Positions 33,194 through 42,340 of a stretch of 64,000 nt of DNA are shown here, piece by piece; position 1 is the stretch's first letter, and every line of letters starts with the position of its first letter. The position numbers were made by a program, and so were the translations under genes. The notes beneath the pieces were generated by a model. It worked only from the letters and a program-made list of their open reading frames with translations, was not told where the DNA came from and ran no database searches. Source of the stretch: DASXYG01 sp036502625 (GTDB lineage: Bacteria > Actinomycetota > Actinomycetes > Streptosporangiales > Streptosporangiaceae); NCBI GenBank assembly GCA_036502625.1, contig DASXYG010000015.1, positions 39,980 to 103,979 on the forward strand, given 5' to 3'.

Positions 33194-35500
33194 TCAGTCG
33201 CGGTGGCGGGTGCGGGTGCGGCGGCGCGGGCCGCCCTCGCGGCTCTCGTCGCCGTCGTCGCCGGACGGCGCGACGTCGTCGTCACCGTCGGCGGCGGCCT
33301 CGGGGGCGTCGGCGCCGCCCTCGGCGGCTTCGCGCTCCGCGACCTCGACCGGCACCAGCGACAGCTTGCCGCGGTCGTCGATCTCCTTGACCTCGACCTG
33401 GATCTTCTCGCCGACCTTGAGGACGTCCTCGACGTTCTCGATGCGCTTGCCGCCGTGCAGCTTGCGGAGCTGCGAGACGTGCAGCAGGCCGTCCTTGCCC
33501 GGCAGCAGCGAGATGAACGCGCCGAACGTGGTCGTCTTCACGACCGTGCCGAGGAACCGCTCGCCGACCTCCGGCATGTGCGGGTTGGCGATCGAGTTGA
33601 TCGCCGTACGCGCGGCCTCGGCGGACGGGCCGTCGGTGGCGCCGACGTAGATCGTGCCGTCGTCCTCGATTGTGATCTCGGCGCCCGTGTCGTCCTGGAT
33701 CGAGTTGATCATCTTGCCCTTGGGCCCGATGACCTCGCCGATCTTGTCGACCGGGACCTTGATCGTGATGATCCGCGGCGCGTTCGGGCTCATCTCGCCC
33801 GGCTCGTCGATGGCCTCCTGCATGACGTCCAGGATGGCCAGCCGCGCGCCGCGCGCCTGCTTCAGCGCGGCGGCCAGCACCGACGCGGGAATGCCGTCGA
33901 GCTTGGTGTCGAGCTGGAGCGCGGTGATGAGGTCACGGGTGCCGGCGACCTTGAAGTCCATGTCGCCGAAGCCGTCCTCGACGCCGAGGATGTCGGTGAG
34001 CGTGACGTACACGCCGTTCTCGTTCATGAGGCCCATCGCGATGCCGGCCACCATGTCCTTCAGCGGGACGCCGGAGTCCATCAGCGACATCGTGGACGCG
34101 CACACCGACCCCATCGACGTGGAGCCGTTGGACCCGATGGCCTCCGACACCTGCCGGATGGCGTACGGGAACTCCTCGCGGGTGGGCAGCACCGGCAGGA
34201 GCGCGCGCTCGGCGAGCGCCCCGTGGCCGATCTCGCGGCGCTTCGGCGAGCCCACGCGGCCGGTCTCACCGGTGGAGTACGGCGGGAAGTTGTAGTTGTG
34301 CATGTAGCGCTTGGTGCGCTCGGGGTTGAGCGTGTCGATCGTCTGCTCCATGCGGAGCATGTTCAGCGTGGTGACGCCCAGGATCTGGGTCTCGCCGCGC
34401 TCGAACAGCGCCGAGCCGTGGACGCGCGGCAGGACGTGCGTCTCGGCGGAGAGCTGCCGGATGTCCTTCAGGCCGCGGCCGTCGATGCGCACGCCGTCGG
34501 CGACGACACGGTGGCGGACGAGCTTCTTCGTCAGCGACCGGTACGCCGCGGAGATCTCCTTCTCGCGCCCCTCGAACCGGTCGGCGAGCCGCTCCTTCGC
34601 GAGCTCCTTGACCCGGTCGGTCTCGGCCTCGCGCTCGAGCTTCCCGGCGATCGTGAGCGCCTGCGCGAGCTCGTCGCTGACCGACGCCTCGACGGCCTCG
34701 TAGACGTCGTCGGTGTACTCGGGGTAGAGCGGGTAGTCGCGGGTCGGCTTCGACGCCGCCGACGCGACCTGGTTCTGCGCGGCGCAGAGCGTCTTGATGA
34801 ACGGCTTCGCCGCCTCGACGCCGGCGGCCACGACGTCCTCCGTCGGGGCGGTGCCGGTGGAGGCGACCAGGCCGAGGGTCTGCGGCGTGGACTCCGCCTC
34901 GATCATCATGATCGCGACGTCGCCGTCGTCGAGCACGCGGCCCGCGACGACCATGTCGAACGTGGCGCGCTCCAGCTCGGGGTGCGTCGGGAACCCGACC
35001 CACTGGCCGTCGATCAGCGCGACGCGGACGCCGCCGATCGGGCCGGAGAACGGCAGCCCGGCGATCTGCGTGGACATCGACGCGGCGTTGATCGCGACGA
35101 CGTCGTACAGGTGCTCGGGGTTGAGCGCCATGATCGTCTCGACGATCTGGATCTCGTTGCGCAGGCCCTTGACGAACGACGGGCGCAGCGGCCGGTCGAT
35201 CAGCCGGCACGTTAGGATGGCGTCCTCGGACGGACGGCCCTCACGGCGGAAGAACGAGCCGGGAATGCGGCCCAGGGCGTACATGCGCTCCTCGACGTCC
35301 ACCGTGAGCGGGAAGAAGTCGAGGTTCTCCTTGGGGTGCTTGGACGCGGTGGTCGCGGACAGCACCATGGTGTCGTCGTCGAGGTAGACGACGGCGGAAC
35401 CGGCGGCCTGCTTGGCCAGCCGGCCGGTCTCGAACCGGATCGTACGGGTGCCGAATGTGCCGTTGTCGATCACGGCTTCGGCGCTGTGAACACCCTCCAC
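33194..35500 (-). CDS. pnp: Polynucleotide phosphorylase / guanosine pentaphosphate synthetase I
   Basis: This 768-residue exoribonuclease has two RNase PH domains, a KH domain (ITIKVPVDKIGEVIGPKGKMIN, about residue 590) and an S1 domain (VGERFLGTVVKTTTFGAFISL, about 660-735). The tail is acidic and basic. The motif GRPSEDAILTCRLIDRPLRPSF is diagnostic. It degrades RNA phosphorolytically; the actinomycete form is also called GpsI. GTG 35500 has AGGAGG 7 nt upstream. It follows rpsO, the universal order. Confidence 0.96.
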   Translation of the reverse strand: MEGVHSAEAVIDNGTFGTRTIRFETGRLAKQAAGSAVVYLDDDTMVLSATTASKHPKENLDFFPLTVDVEERMYALGRIPGSFFRREGRPSEDAILTCRLIDRPLRPSFVKGLRNEIQIVETIMALNPEHLYDVVAINAASMSTQIAGLPFSGPIGGVRVALIDGQWVGFPTHPELERATFDMVVAGRVLDDGDVAIMMIEAESTPQTLGLVASTGTAPTEDVVAAGVEAAKPFIKTLCAAQNQVASAASKPTRDYPLYPEYTDDVYEAVEASVSDELAQALTIAGKLEREAETDRVKELAKERLADRFEGREKEISAAYRSLTKKLVRHRVVADGVRIDGRGLKDIRQLSAETHVLPRVHGSALFERGETQILGVTTLNMLRMEQTIDTLNPERTKRYMHNYNFPPYSTGETGRVGSPKRREIGHGALAERALLPVLPTREEFPYAIRQVSEAIGSNGSTSMGSVCASTMSLMDSGVPLKDMVAGIAMGLMNENGVYVTLTDILGVEDGFGDMDFKVAGTRDLITALQLDTKLDGIPASVLAAALKQARGARLAILDVMQEAIDEPGEMSPNAPRIITIKVPVDKIGEVIGPKGKMINSIQDDTGAEITIEDDGTIYVGATDGPSAEAARTAINSIANPHMPEVGERFLGTVVKTTTFGAFISLLPGKDGLLHVSQLRKLHGGKRIENVEDVLKVGEKIQVEVKEIDDRGKLSLVPVEVAEREAAEGGADAPEAAADGDDDVAPSGDDGDESREGGPRRRTRTRHRD

Positions 35501-35745
35501 GGGTGAGCCTCCTAGCGTCGGTCCACCCGTGGTTTCGCGCGCGAGACAGCCTATGGTCCCTGCCGGCCGGTCTTCGATTGAAGCGCCCGGGTTCGCGGAC
35601 CTCTGAGAGTCCGGCGTCCGGGAGCCACTACCGAGGACCGGCCCACGTAGCCGATATGCGCGACGGGTGGCTGCGGTCTCCAGTTGTTCTGTACGGGCCC
35701 TACTCTGCCGTGAAACCGCTCAACGGCAAAGGACCCTGATGTGCC

Positions 35746-35776
35746 GCGGGGGAGCGGCCTGCGGCCACTCCCCCGC
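35746..35776 (-). terminator. rpsO-pnp intergenic hairpin
   Basis: GCGGGGGAGCGGCC (35746-35759) pairs at 13 of 14 positions with GGCCACTCCCCCGC (35763-35776) around a 3-nt loop, 6 bp after the rpsO stop. It probably terminates or attenuates read-through into pnp. The rest of the 282-bp gap (35501-35782) shows no ORF. Confidence 0.75.
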
Positions 35777-35782
35777 TCACGC

Positions 35783-36052
35783 CTAGCGGCGCAGGCCCAG
35801 CCGCTCGATCAGCGAGCGGTAGCGGTTGATGTCCTTCTTCGCCACGTACTTCAGCAGGCGGCGGCGCTGGCCGACGAGCAGCAGCAGGCCGCGGCGGCTG
35901 TGGTGGTCGTGCTTGTGGGTCTTGAGGTGCTCGGTGAGGTCGGTGATCCGCCGGGTCAGCAGGGCGACCTGCACCTCGGGCGAACCGGTGTCACCCTCGC
36001 CGATGGCGTACTCGGCGATGATCTGCTTCTTGGTCTCGATGTCGAGCGACAC
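35783..36052 (-). CDS. rpsO: 30S ribosomal protein S15
   Basis: The 89-residue length and sequence are typical of S15: SLDIETKKQIIAEYAIGEGDTGSPEVQVALLT, then LKTHKHDHHSRRGLL and VGQRRRLLKYV. It binds the central domain of 16S rRNA. The start is GTG 36052 with AAGGAG upstream on the minus strand; the longer open frame is not homologous. It lies between ribF and pnp. Confidence 0.97.
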   Translation of the reverse strand: MSLDIETKKQIIAEYAIGEGDTGSPEVQVALLTRRITDLTEHLKTHKHDHHSRRGLLLLVGQRRRLLKYVAKKDINRYRSLIERLGLRR

Positions 36053-36219
36053 GTGGCTCCTTCGCCTGATTCGTCGTACGCAGATCGGAAGTGGTCCGCG
36101 TAAGCGTCGTGATCTCCCGTTCGCGGCGGTGCGAGGAAAGGCCCACTCGCGTGCGCACATGACGAACGGTTACCGGTCGGGGACCGACACCGTCCAAATT
36201 ACCATGCCTGGTGGTTCGC

Positions 36220-37149
36220 TCAGTCCTGCCGCAGGATCGCCCGCGCCCGGCCGACGTCCTGGTGCATCTGCGCGACCAGCGACTCGACGCCGTCGAAGCG
36301 GACCATGTCGCGCAGCCTGGCCACGAAGTCGACCGCCGCGCGGGTGCCGTAGAGGTCGAGGTCGTCGCGGTCCAGGGCGTACGCCTCGACGCTGCGGTCG
36401 GCGTCGCCGAACGTGGTGTTCACGCCGACGGAGATCGCGGCCGGCCATGTCTCGCCGCCGACCCGCAGGCGGCCCGCGTAGACGCCGTCGCTGGGGATCG
36501 CGGTGTACGGCGGGGTCTCGACGTTGGCGGTGGGGAACCCGAGCGCGCTGCCGCCGCGCTGGTGGCCGCGGACCACGATGCCCTCGACGCGGTGCGGGCG
36601 GCCGAGCTCGCGCGCGGCGCCCTGGACGTCGCCGGCGGCCAGCAGGCCGCGGATGCGCGCCGCGGAGACGGCCGCGCCGTCGTCGGTGACCGTTTCGACG
36701 GCCTCGGCGGTGAAGCCGAGCTCCTCCCCCAGCTTCGCCAGCAGCGCGGCGTCGCCCGCGGCGTCGTGGCCGAAGCGGAAGCCCGCGCCGGTCACGACCG
36801 CGGCCGCGCGCAGCTCGCCCACGACGATCCGGCGGGCGAACTCCTCGGGCGTGAGCATCGACAGGTCGTACGTGAACGGCAGCGCGTAGACGTAGTCGGC
36901 GCCGAGCCCGGCGAGCAGCGTGGTGCGGTACGCCGGGGAGGTCAGCCGTACGGTGCGGGTGCCGGGCCGGGTCACCTCGCCCGGAGGCGGGTCGAGGACG
37001 ACGGCCACGAGCGGGTGGCCGAGGTCGCGGGCGCGCCGCGCGGCCTGCGCCACGACGCGCTGGTGGCCGAGGTGCACACCGTCGAACACCCCGATGGTGA
37101 CCACGGCCCGTCCGGCCGGTGGTTCGTGCGGGCCGTGCCAGCGCTGCAC
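36220..37149 (-). CDS. ribF: Bifunctional riboflavin kinase / FAD synthetase
   Basis: This 309-residue enzyme makes FMN and FAD. The N-terminal FAD synthetase domain has VVTIGVFDGVHLGHQRVV (about residues 16-33) and VTGAGFRFGHDAAGD. The C-terminal flavokinase domain has RPHRVEGIVVRGHQRGGSALGFPTANV and VYAGRLRVGG. The start is GTG 37149 with GGGAG 5 nt upstream. In most actinomycetes truB is its direct neighbour; here three genes (37298-40519) intervene. Confidence 0.95.
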   Translation of the reverse strand: MQRWHGPHEPPAGRAVVTIGVFDGVHLGHQRVVAQAARRARDLGHPLVAVVLDPPPGEVTRPGTRTVRLTSPAYRTTLLAGLGADYVYALPFTYDLSMLTPEEFARRIVVGELRAAAVVTGAGFRFGHDAAGDAALLAKLGEELGFTAEAVETVTDDGAAVSAARIRGLLAAGDVQGAARELGRPHRVEGIVVRGHQRGGSALGFPTANVETPPYTAIPSDGVYAGRLRVGGETWPAAISVGVNTTFGDADRSVEAYALDRDDLDLYGTRAAVDFVARLRDMVRFDGVESLVAQMHQDVGRARAILRQD

Positions 37150-37297
37150 GTCGGCTCCCTTCGCGTCCCTCGTCGCTCCCAAGCGTGCCAGGTGCCCCGA
37201 GCGCACGGCGCACCCGCCCGTACGGAACACCGCGGCTGGCACGTTCCAAGCCCATCGGCGCGTGGCTATTCCGCGCGGGCCCCACCACAATCGGCAC

Positions 37298-38824
37298 GTG
37301 GACACGACACGCGCGCCCCGGGCGGACGACGACACCGCGGGCGTACCGGTTCCGGCCTTCGCCTGGCGGCCCGTCGCGCTCGTCGCGGCCGTCCCGGTCG
37401 TCATCCTCGCCGCCTGCATCGGGCGGTACGGCTACCACCGCGACGAGCTCTACTTCCTCGACGCCGGGCGGCACCTCGCCTGGGGCTACCCCGACCAGCC
37501 GCCGCTGCTCCCGCTCCTGGCGCACGGCCTCGACCTCCTGCCGGGCCCGGCGCTTCCCTGGCTGCGCGTCCCCGGCCTGCTGATCGCCGCCGCGTGCGTG
37601 CTGCTCGGGGCGCTGACCGCGCGCGAGATGGGCGGCGGCCGGCGCGCCCAGGTGCTCACCGCCGTGCTGGTCGCGCTGTTCCCGATCACGTACGGCCTCG
37701 CCGAGATGCTGACCACCGCGACGCTCGACGGGCTCTGCTGGGTGGCCATCACGTGGTTGCTCGTGCGGTGGATCCGCGTCCGCGACGGGCGGCTGCTGTT
37801 CGCGGTCGGCCTGGTGGCCGCGGTGGACGTGCAGGTGAAGTGGCTCGTGCTGTTCCTGATGGTGGGGCTGCTCGCGGGCGTGCTCGCGTACGGGCCACGG
37901 GCCGTGCTGCGCAGCCCGTGGCTGTGGGCCGGCGGCGCCGTCGCGGCCATCTCGTGGGTTCCGGGGCTGGTGTGGCAGGCGCGGCACGGGTGGCCGCAGA
38001 TCGAGATGGGGCAGGTGATCGCGTCGCACCAGTCCTTCGGCGGGCGGCCGCTGTTCGTCCCGATGCAGATCCTGTTCACCGGCGTCGTCCCGGCGGCCGT
38101 GTGGCTGTACGGCCTGGTGATGCTATGGCGCGCGCCGCGGCTGCGCGCGTACCGGTTCGTCGGCGTCGCGTACCTGGTGCTGCTGGTGTTCTTCGTCGTG
38201 ACCGGCGGGCAGGCGTACTACCTGTTCGGGCTGTACCCGGCGCTGTGGGCCGCGGGCGCGGTCGCCTGGACGGAGCGCCCGCCGCGCGCGTGGCTGCGCT
38301 GGACCGCGTCGCCGGTGGCGCTGGCGATCACGTTCCCCATCGTGCTCGGGCTGAGCGTGCCGCTGTACCCGGTGTCGGTCGTGGCGCGCACACCGCTCAC
38401 GGCGATCAACACGCCGATCGGCGAGACCGTCGGATGGCCGCGGTTCGTGGCCGCGGTCGACCGCGCGTACCGCACGCTGCCGCCCGCCGACCGCTCCACC
38501 GCGGTGGTGCTCACGTCCAACTACGGCGAGGCGGGCGCGGTGAACCGCCTCGGCCCGCCCCTCGGCCTGCCGCACGCGTACAGCGGCCACAACGCGTACT
38601 GGTACTGGGGCCCGCCCCCGGTGACCCGCGGCGCCGCCCTCGTGATCGGCTCCCCCGAGTACGTGGCGTACACCCGCGCCTCCTGGACGGACTGCCGCGT
38701 AGCCGCGCGCATCGACAACGGCGTCGACCTGGACAACGAGGAACAGGGCTACCCGATCCTCGCCTGCCGCGGCCCGAAACTGACGTGGGCGCGCATCTGG
38801 CCCACCCAGCGCCACCTCGGCTGA
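37298..38824 (+). CDS. ArnT-like glycosyltransferase, GT39/83 family membrane protein
   Basis: This 508-residue polytopic protein has the family motif YGYHRDELYFLDAGRHLAWGYPDQPP near residues 45-70, in which the Asp-Glu pair is catalytic in PMT/ArnT enzymes. About ten hydrophobic segments follow, and a soluble C-terminal domain (about 390-508). It probably transfers a sugar from a polyprenyl phosphate donor to an extracellular acceptor. The start is GTG 37298. It is the only plus-strand gene in the truB-ribF interval. Confidence 0.9.
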   Translation: MDTTRAPRADDDTAGVPVPAFAWRPVALVAAVPVVILAACIGRYGYHRDELYFLDAGRHLAWGYPDQPPLLPLLAHGLDLLPGPALPWLRVPGLLIAAACVLLGALTAREMGGGRRAQVLTAVLVALFPITYGLAEMLTTATLDGLCWVAITWLLVRWIRVRDGRLLFAVGLVAAVDVQVKWLVLFLMVGLLAGVLAYGPRAVLRSPWLWAGGAVAAISWVPGLVWQARHGWPQIEMGQVIASHQSFGGRPLFVPMQILFTGVVPAAVWLYGLVMLWRAPRLRAYRFVGVAYLVLLVFFVVTGGQAYYLFGLYPALWAAGAVAWTERPPRAWLRWTASPVALAITFPIVLGLSVPLYPVSVVARTPLTAINTPIGETVGWPRFVAAVDRAYRTLPPADRSTAVVLTSNYGEAGAVNRLGPPLGLPHAYSGHNAYWYWGPPPVTRGAALVIGSPEYVAYTRASWTDCRVAARIDNGVDLDNEEQGYPILACRGPKLTWARIWPTQRHLG

Positions 38825-38831
38825 CCGCCCG

Positions 38832-39655
38832 CTACGTCTCCGGAAGGTGGCCCACGCGCCGACCAGCGGGCCGGTGATCATGATCCCGTCATGCGCCGCG
38901 AGCTCGGCGAGCAGGCGCTCGCTCAGCGTCTCCGGCCGCATCTCCGCCCGCGTCGCGACGCCGAGCCGCTCCATCAGCGGCAGCGCCGCGGTCACCACAT
39001 TGGCCCAGCCGTACGCGGGCGCGTCCGGCCCGCCGCACACGACCGACTCCAGGTTCATCTCCGGCCCCGGCAGCCCGGCCGCGCGGAACGTGGCGTACAG
39101 CGCGTGCCCCATGCGCGCCTCGATCCCCGCCCGCCGCATCGTCTCCTGGAGCCACCCGTGCACCTGCTCCCACAGCGGCGTCGCCGGCGCCGCCCACGTG
39201 TAGCTCATGTCCGCCTCCTGGAGGCAGACCAGCCCGCCCGGGCGCACGCGGGCCGCGGCCGCGCGCAGCGCCGCGACGGGATCCGCCAGGTACATGTAGA
39301 CGAGCCGGCCGATCACCGCGTCAAAGCCGTCCTCGACGCCGTCGAGCGTCTGGACGTCGCCCACGCGGAACTCGACGTTGGCGGCGCCGAGCCGGCTCGC
39401 CCGGTCCCGCGCCTCGGCGACGGTCTCGGCATTGGCGTCGACGCCGACCAACGAGCCGTCCGGGCCGACGATGCCGGCGGCGAGCAAGGCCACGTTGCCG
39501 GCGCCGCTGCCCAGGTCGAGGACGCGCGAACCGGGCGCGAGCCCGGCGTACGCGAGGAGGCGCGCGGTGATCGGGTCGAGGATGCCGCCCTGCGAGCGCA
39601 GGCGCTCCTGCTCGGCCGCGCCGTGCCGGAAGAGGTACTCGGGCTGCTCGGTCAT
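38832..39655 (-). CDS. Class I SAM-dependent methyltransferase, 3' end probably frameshifted
   Basis: The protein begins MTEQPEYLFRHGAAEQERLRSQ and has the SAM loop VLDLGSGAGNVALLAA and PGGLVCLQEADMSYTW, typical of UbiE-type methyltransferases. Homology-like sequence ends at VGAWATF near 38845. The open frame does not stop there but runs on to 38123, about 700 bp antisense inside the GT39 gene. A TAG in another frame lies at 38832-38834, where a family-length protein would end. A late frameshift, real or a sequencing error, explains this. The substrate is unknown. Confidence 0.75.
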
Positions 39656-39718
39656 CGACCGTGTGCAACCGCCGGGTAATGCCGCGGTCAAGCCGCCGAG
39701 CCGGTTCCGGTCGACGGG

Positions 39719-40519
39719 TCAGGGGCGGAGGCGGGCGCGGAGGGTCTCGCTGTCGACGGCGGACCAGCCGTGCTTGGTGAGCCAGCCGAGGGGGCCGCCG
39801 TAGTTGTCGTCGAGGTGGGCGAGCAGGTTGGCCATGATCTCCGGGCGGGGCAGGTGGCTGTCGTCCGGGCGGCCGTCGAGGTCGGCGGCGTACGTGGGGC
39901 TGGCCTTGAGGCGGGCGAGCACCCGGGGCAGCCGCTCGCCGGTGAGGACGTAGTCGGCGATGATCGCGTCGCGGGTGACGTCGGCGACCTCCAGGGCCAG
40001 CGCGACGACCACGCCCGTACGGTCCTTGCCGGCCGCGCAGTGCACCAGCGCGGAGCCCTGGCTGCGGCCCATGACGCGCAGCGCCGCGACCACGGAATCG
40101 GGGCGTTCGTGCAGGTAGTTCAGGTAGAACCCGGCCGAGCGGTCGGCGATCTCCTGGCTGACCGGCTTGTCCTGCCAAGGCAGCGCGGAGTCGACGTCCA
40201 CCGCGGCGTCGGCATCGGCGTCGGTGTGCTCGCCGACCTCGGTGAACAGCGACAGGTGGTGGATGGTGACGTCGGGCCTCCTCGTCAGGGGCCCCGGCCC
40301 TTCCTTGCCGACCTCGTCACCCGTACGGAGGTCGATCACGTCGCGCAGCGCCAGGTCGCCGGTGAGGCGCTGGATGTCGGCGGCCGACAGCCCCTGGAGG
40401 TTGTCGCCGCGCAGGACGCGCCCGAAGGAGGTGGCCGCGCCGTCGCGCGTGGGCAGGCCGCCGAGGTCGCGCATGTTGACGGCGCCGTCGAGGTCGATCC
40501 ACCGTGTGTGCTCAGTCAT
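39719..40519 (-). CDS. Tyrosine/dual-specificity phosphatase family protein
   Basis: This 266-residue protein carries the active-site loop VHCAAGKDRTGV (Cys161, Arg167), as in the PtpB/Y_phosphatase3 group. It also has the N-terminal VNMRDLGGLPTRDG and GRVLRGDNLQGLSAAD. Mycobacterial PtpB has the same layout and dephosphorylates phosphotyrosine and phosphoinositides. The start is ATG 40519. TATGGT lies 8 nt upstream, so it may be leaderless. It is part of the truB-ribF insert. Confidence 0.92.
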   Translation of the reverse strand: MTEHTRWIDLDGAVNMRDLGGLPTRDGAATSFGRVLRGDNLQGLSAADIQRLTGDLALRDVIDLRTGDEVGKEGPGPLTRRPDVTIHHLSLFTEVGEHTDADADAAVDVDSALPWQDKPVSQEIADRSAGFYLNYLHERPDSVVAALRVMGRSQGSALVHCAAGKDRTGVVVALALEVADVTRDAIIADYVLTGERLPRVLARLKASPTYAADLDGRPDDSHLPRPEIMANLLAHLDDNYGGPLGWLTKHGWSAVDSETLRARLRP

Positions 40520-40527
40520 CGCGTACC

Positions 40528-40533
40528 ACCATA
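40528..40533 (-). promoter_or_regulatory. Leaderless-type -10 of the phosphatase gene
   Basis: TATGGT on the minus strand ends 8 nt before the ATG at 40519. A GGTGG in the gap could be a weak ribosome site, so leaderless initiation is only likely. Confidence 0.35.
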
Positions 40534-40633
40534 AACGGCGCCGTACGGGCGAGAGCGGGCCGGGCGGGACGTTTCGCGTATGTTCGCAGGCCGGACCGCG
40601 GCCCGCCACATGCCGGACGGACGGACGCCCAGG

Positions 40634-41527
40634 TCAGGGCACGAACACGGCCAGTGGCCGTGCCGCGCCGTCGCGCTCCTCGACGAGCGCGAGCAGCGCG
40701 CCCCCGGGATCGAACACCCCGACGGGGCCGGGCCCGAGCCCGGCGGGGGCGAGCCTGCCGCCGTGCGCGACGGCCCGCGCCTGCTCGGCCGTGACGTCGC
40801 GCCGCGGGAACGCCGCGCCCACGGCCTCGGCCAGCGGCAGGACGTCGAGTTCGGCGGCGAGGTCGTCGAGCGTCCGCGCGGCGCCGAGGTCGTATGGACC
40901 GACGCGGGTGCGGCGCAGCGCCGTGAGATGCCCGCCCACGCCGAGCCCCGCCCCGAGGTCGCGCGCCAGCGCCCGGATGTACGTGCCGGAGGAGCAGACG
41001 ACGTCGGCGTCCACGTCCACCACATCCCCGTCCGGGGGGCGGCGTACGGCGGTGATGGTGAAGCCGTGCACGGTGACGGGGCGGGCCGCCAGGGCGACGT
41101 CCTCCCCCGCGCGCGCCCTCTTGTACGCCCGCTCGCCGTTCACCTTGATGGCGCTGACCTGCGGCGGGACCTGCTCGATGCGGCCGGTCAGCGCGGCCAC
41201 CCCGGCGCGGATCGCGTCGTCCGCGACCGCCGTGGCCGGGGTGGCGGCGGTGAGCTCGCCCTCGGCGTCGTCGGTGTTGGTGGTCTGGCCGAGCCTCATG
41301 GTGGCGGTGTACGCCTTCTCGGTCAGCGCGAGGTGGCCGAGGAGGCGGGTCGCCTTCCCGATGCCCACCAGCAGCACACCGGTGGCCATCGGGTCGAGCG
41401 TCCCCGCGTGGCCGACCCGCCGTGTCCGCGCCAGCCGCCGCACCCGGGCGACCACGTCGTGGGACGTCATCCCGGCGGGCTTGTCGACGACCACCAGGCC
41501 GTCAGCGGCGGGCGCGTTCGCGGGCAC
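40634..41527 (-). CDS. truB: tRNA pseudouridine(55) synthase
   Basis: This 297-residue enzyme makes pseudouridine 55 in tRNA. The catalytic Asp45 lies in RRVGHAGTLDPMATGVLLV. Other motifs are LVVVDKPAGMTSHDVV, IKVNGERAYKRAR and CSSGTYIRALARDLG. A C-terminal actinobacterial TruB extension is present. It starts at GTG 41527, 2 bp after the rbfA stop, so the genes are coupled. Confidence 0.96.
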   Translation of the reverse strand: MPANAPAADGLVVVDKPAGMTSHDVVARVRRLARTRRVGHAGTLDPMATGVLLVGIGKATRLLGHLALTEKAYTATMRLGQTTNTDDAEGELTAATPATAVADDAIRAGVAALTGRIEQVPPQVSAIKVNGERAYKRARAGEDVALAARPVTVHGFTITAVRRPPDGDVVDVDADVVCSSGTYIRALARDLGAGLGVGGHLTALRRTRVGPYDLGAARTLDDLAAELDVLPLAEAVGAAFPRRDVTAEQARAVAHGGRLAPAGLGPGPVGVFDPGGALLALVEERDGAARPLAVFVP

Positions 41528-41529
41528 GG

Positions 41530-41967
41530 TCAGTCGTCCTCCTCGGCGGGGGGATCCGTGCGGTACGGGTCGGGGTCGCCGGCGTGCTCGGCGCCGACGG
41601 CGTTCTTCGCGACCTCGGCGTCGGCCTCCCGCGCCTGCGCGAGGAGGTCCTCGATGTGCTGCACGTTCTCCTGCACGTCGTCGAGGATGAACGTCAGGCT
41701 CGGCGTGTGCCGCAGCCCGGTGACCCGGCCGACCTCCGTACGGATGATGCCCTTCGCGCTCTCCAGCGCCGTGGCGCTGTCGGCGCGCTCGGCGTCCGAG
41801 CCGTAGACCGTGTAGAAGATCGTGGCGTCGCGGAGGTCGCCGGTCAGGCGCGCGTCGGTCACGGTCACGAAACCCAGCCGGGGGTCCTTGACCCGCCGCT
41901 CCAGCATTCCGGCGACGATCTCACGGATGCGGTCCGCGAGCTTCTTCGCCCGCGCTGCATCGCTCAC
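41530..41967 (-). CDS. rbfA: 30S ribosome-binding factor RbfA
   Basis: This 145-residue KH-like protein aids late 16S rRNA processing. Motifs are ARAKKLADRIREIVAGMLERRVKDPRLGFVTVTDARLTGDLRDA and LRHTPSLTFILDD, with an acidic tail. GTG 41967 has GAGGAGG 8 nt upstream. The overlap with the ylxP-type gene (3-bp gap) shows operon structure. Confidence 0.95.
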   Translation of the reverse strand: MSDAARAKKLADRIREIVAGMLERRVKDPRLGFVTVTDARLTGDLRDATIFYTVYGSDAERADSATALESAKGIIRTEVGRVTGLRHTPSLTFILDDVQENVQHIEDLLAQAREADAEVAKNAVGAEHAGDPDPYRTDPPAEEDD

Positions 41968-41970
41968 AGC

Positions 41971-42267
41971 TCAGTCCTCCTCGTTGAACAGCCGCCGCCG
42001 CGCGGACAGCAGCTCGATCTCCGGGCGTGCCGCGACCAGGCGCTCGCAGGCGTCCATGACCTCCGTGCAGTGCGCCGCGTCGGACGCGACGACCGCCACG
42101 CCGATCTCGGCGCGGCGATGGCGGTCCGTGCTCCCCGTCTCGGCCGCGGCGACCGCCGGGTGGCGGCGCAGCAGCTCGGCGACGATCGGCCGGACCACCG
42201 AACGCTTCTGCTTCAGCGACCGGACGTCGCCGAGCAGCACGTCGAGCGTCAGCGCCCCGACGTACAC
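41971..42267 (-). CDS. ylxP: DUF503 family protein (YlxP-like)
   Basis: This 98-residue protein begins VYVGALTLDVLLGDVRSLKQKRSVVRPIV, the DUF503 signature. These proteins sit between infB and rbfA in most Gram-positive genomes and have a suggested ribosome-related role. GTG 42267 is chosen because homology starts there; another GTG is 6 bp upstream. The alternative longer frame is open into infB but is not homologous. Confidence 0.9.
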   Translation of the reverse strand: MYVGALTLDVLLGDVRSLKQKRSVVRPIVAELLRRHPAVAAAETGSTDRHRRAEIGVAVVASDAAHCTEVMDACERLVAARPEIELLSARRRLFNEED

Positions 42268-42340
42268 GACCACCAACCCCCGTAAGAGATACGCGTGCCG
42301 TACGCGCCCTGGGGCACGCACGGCACGCGCGGGCCTTCGG

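Noticed and set aside
35501..35782. Small RNA or extra gene in the rpsO-pnp gap
   Set aside because: Only the rpsO hairpin is evident; no conserved RNA element could be recognised by eye.
37150..37297. FMN riboswitch near ribF
   Set aside because: The RFN conserved blocks were not seen in the divergent region.
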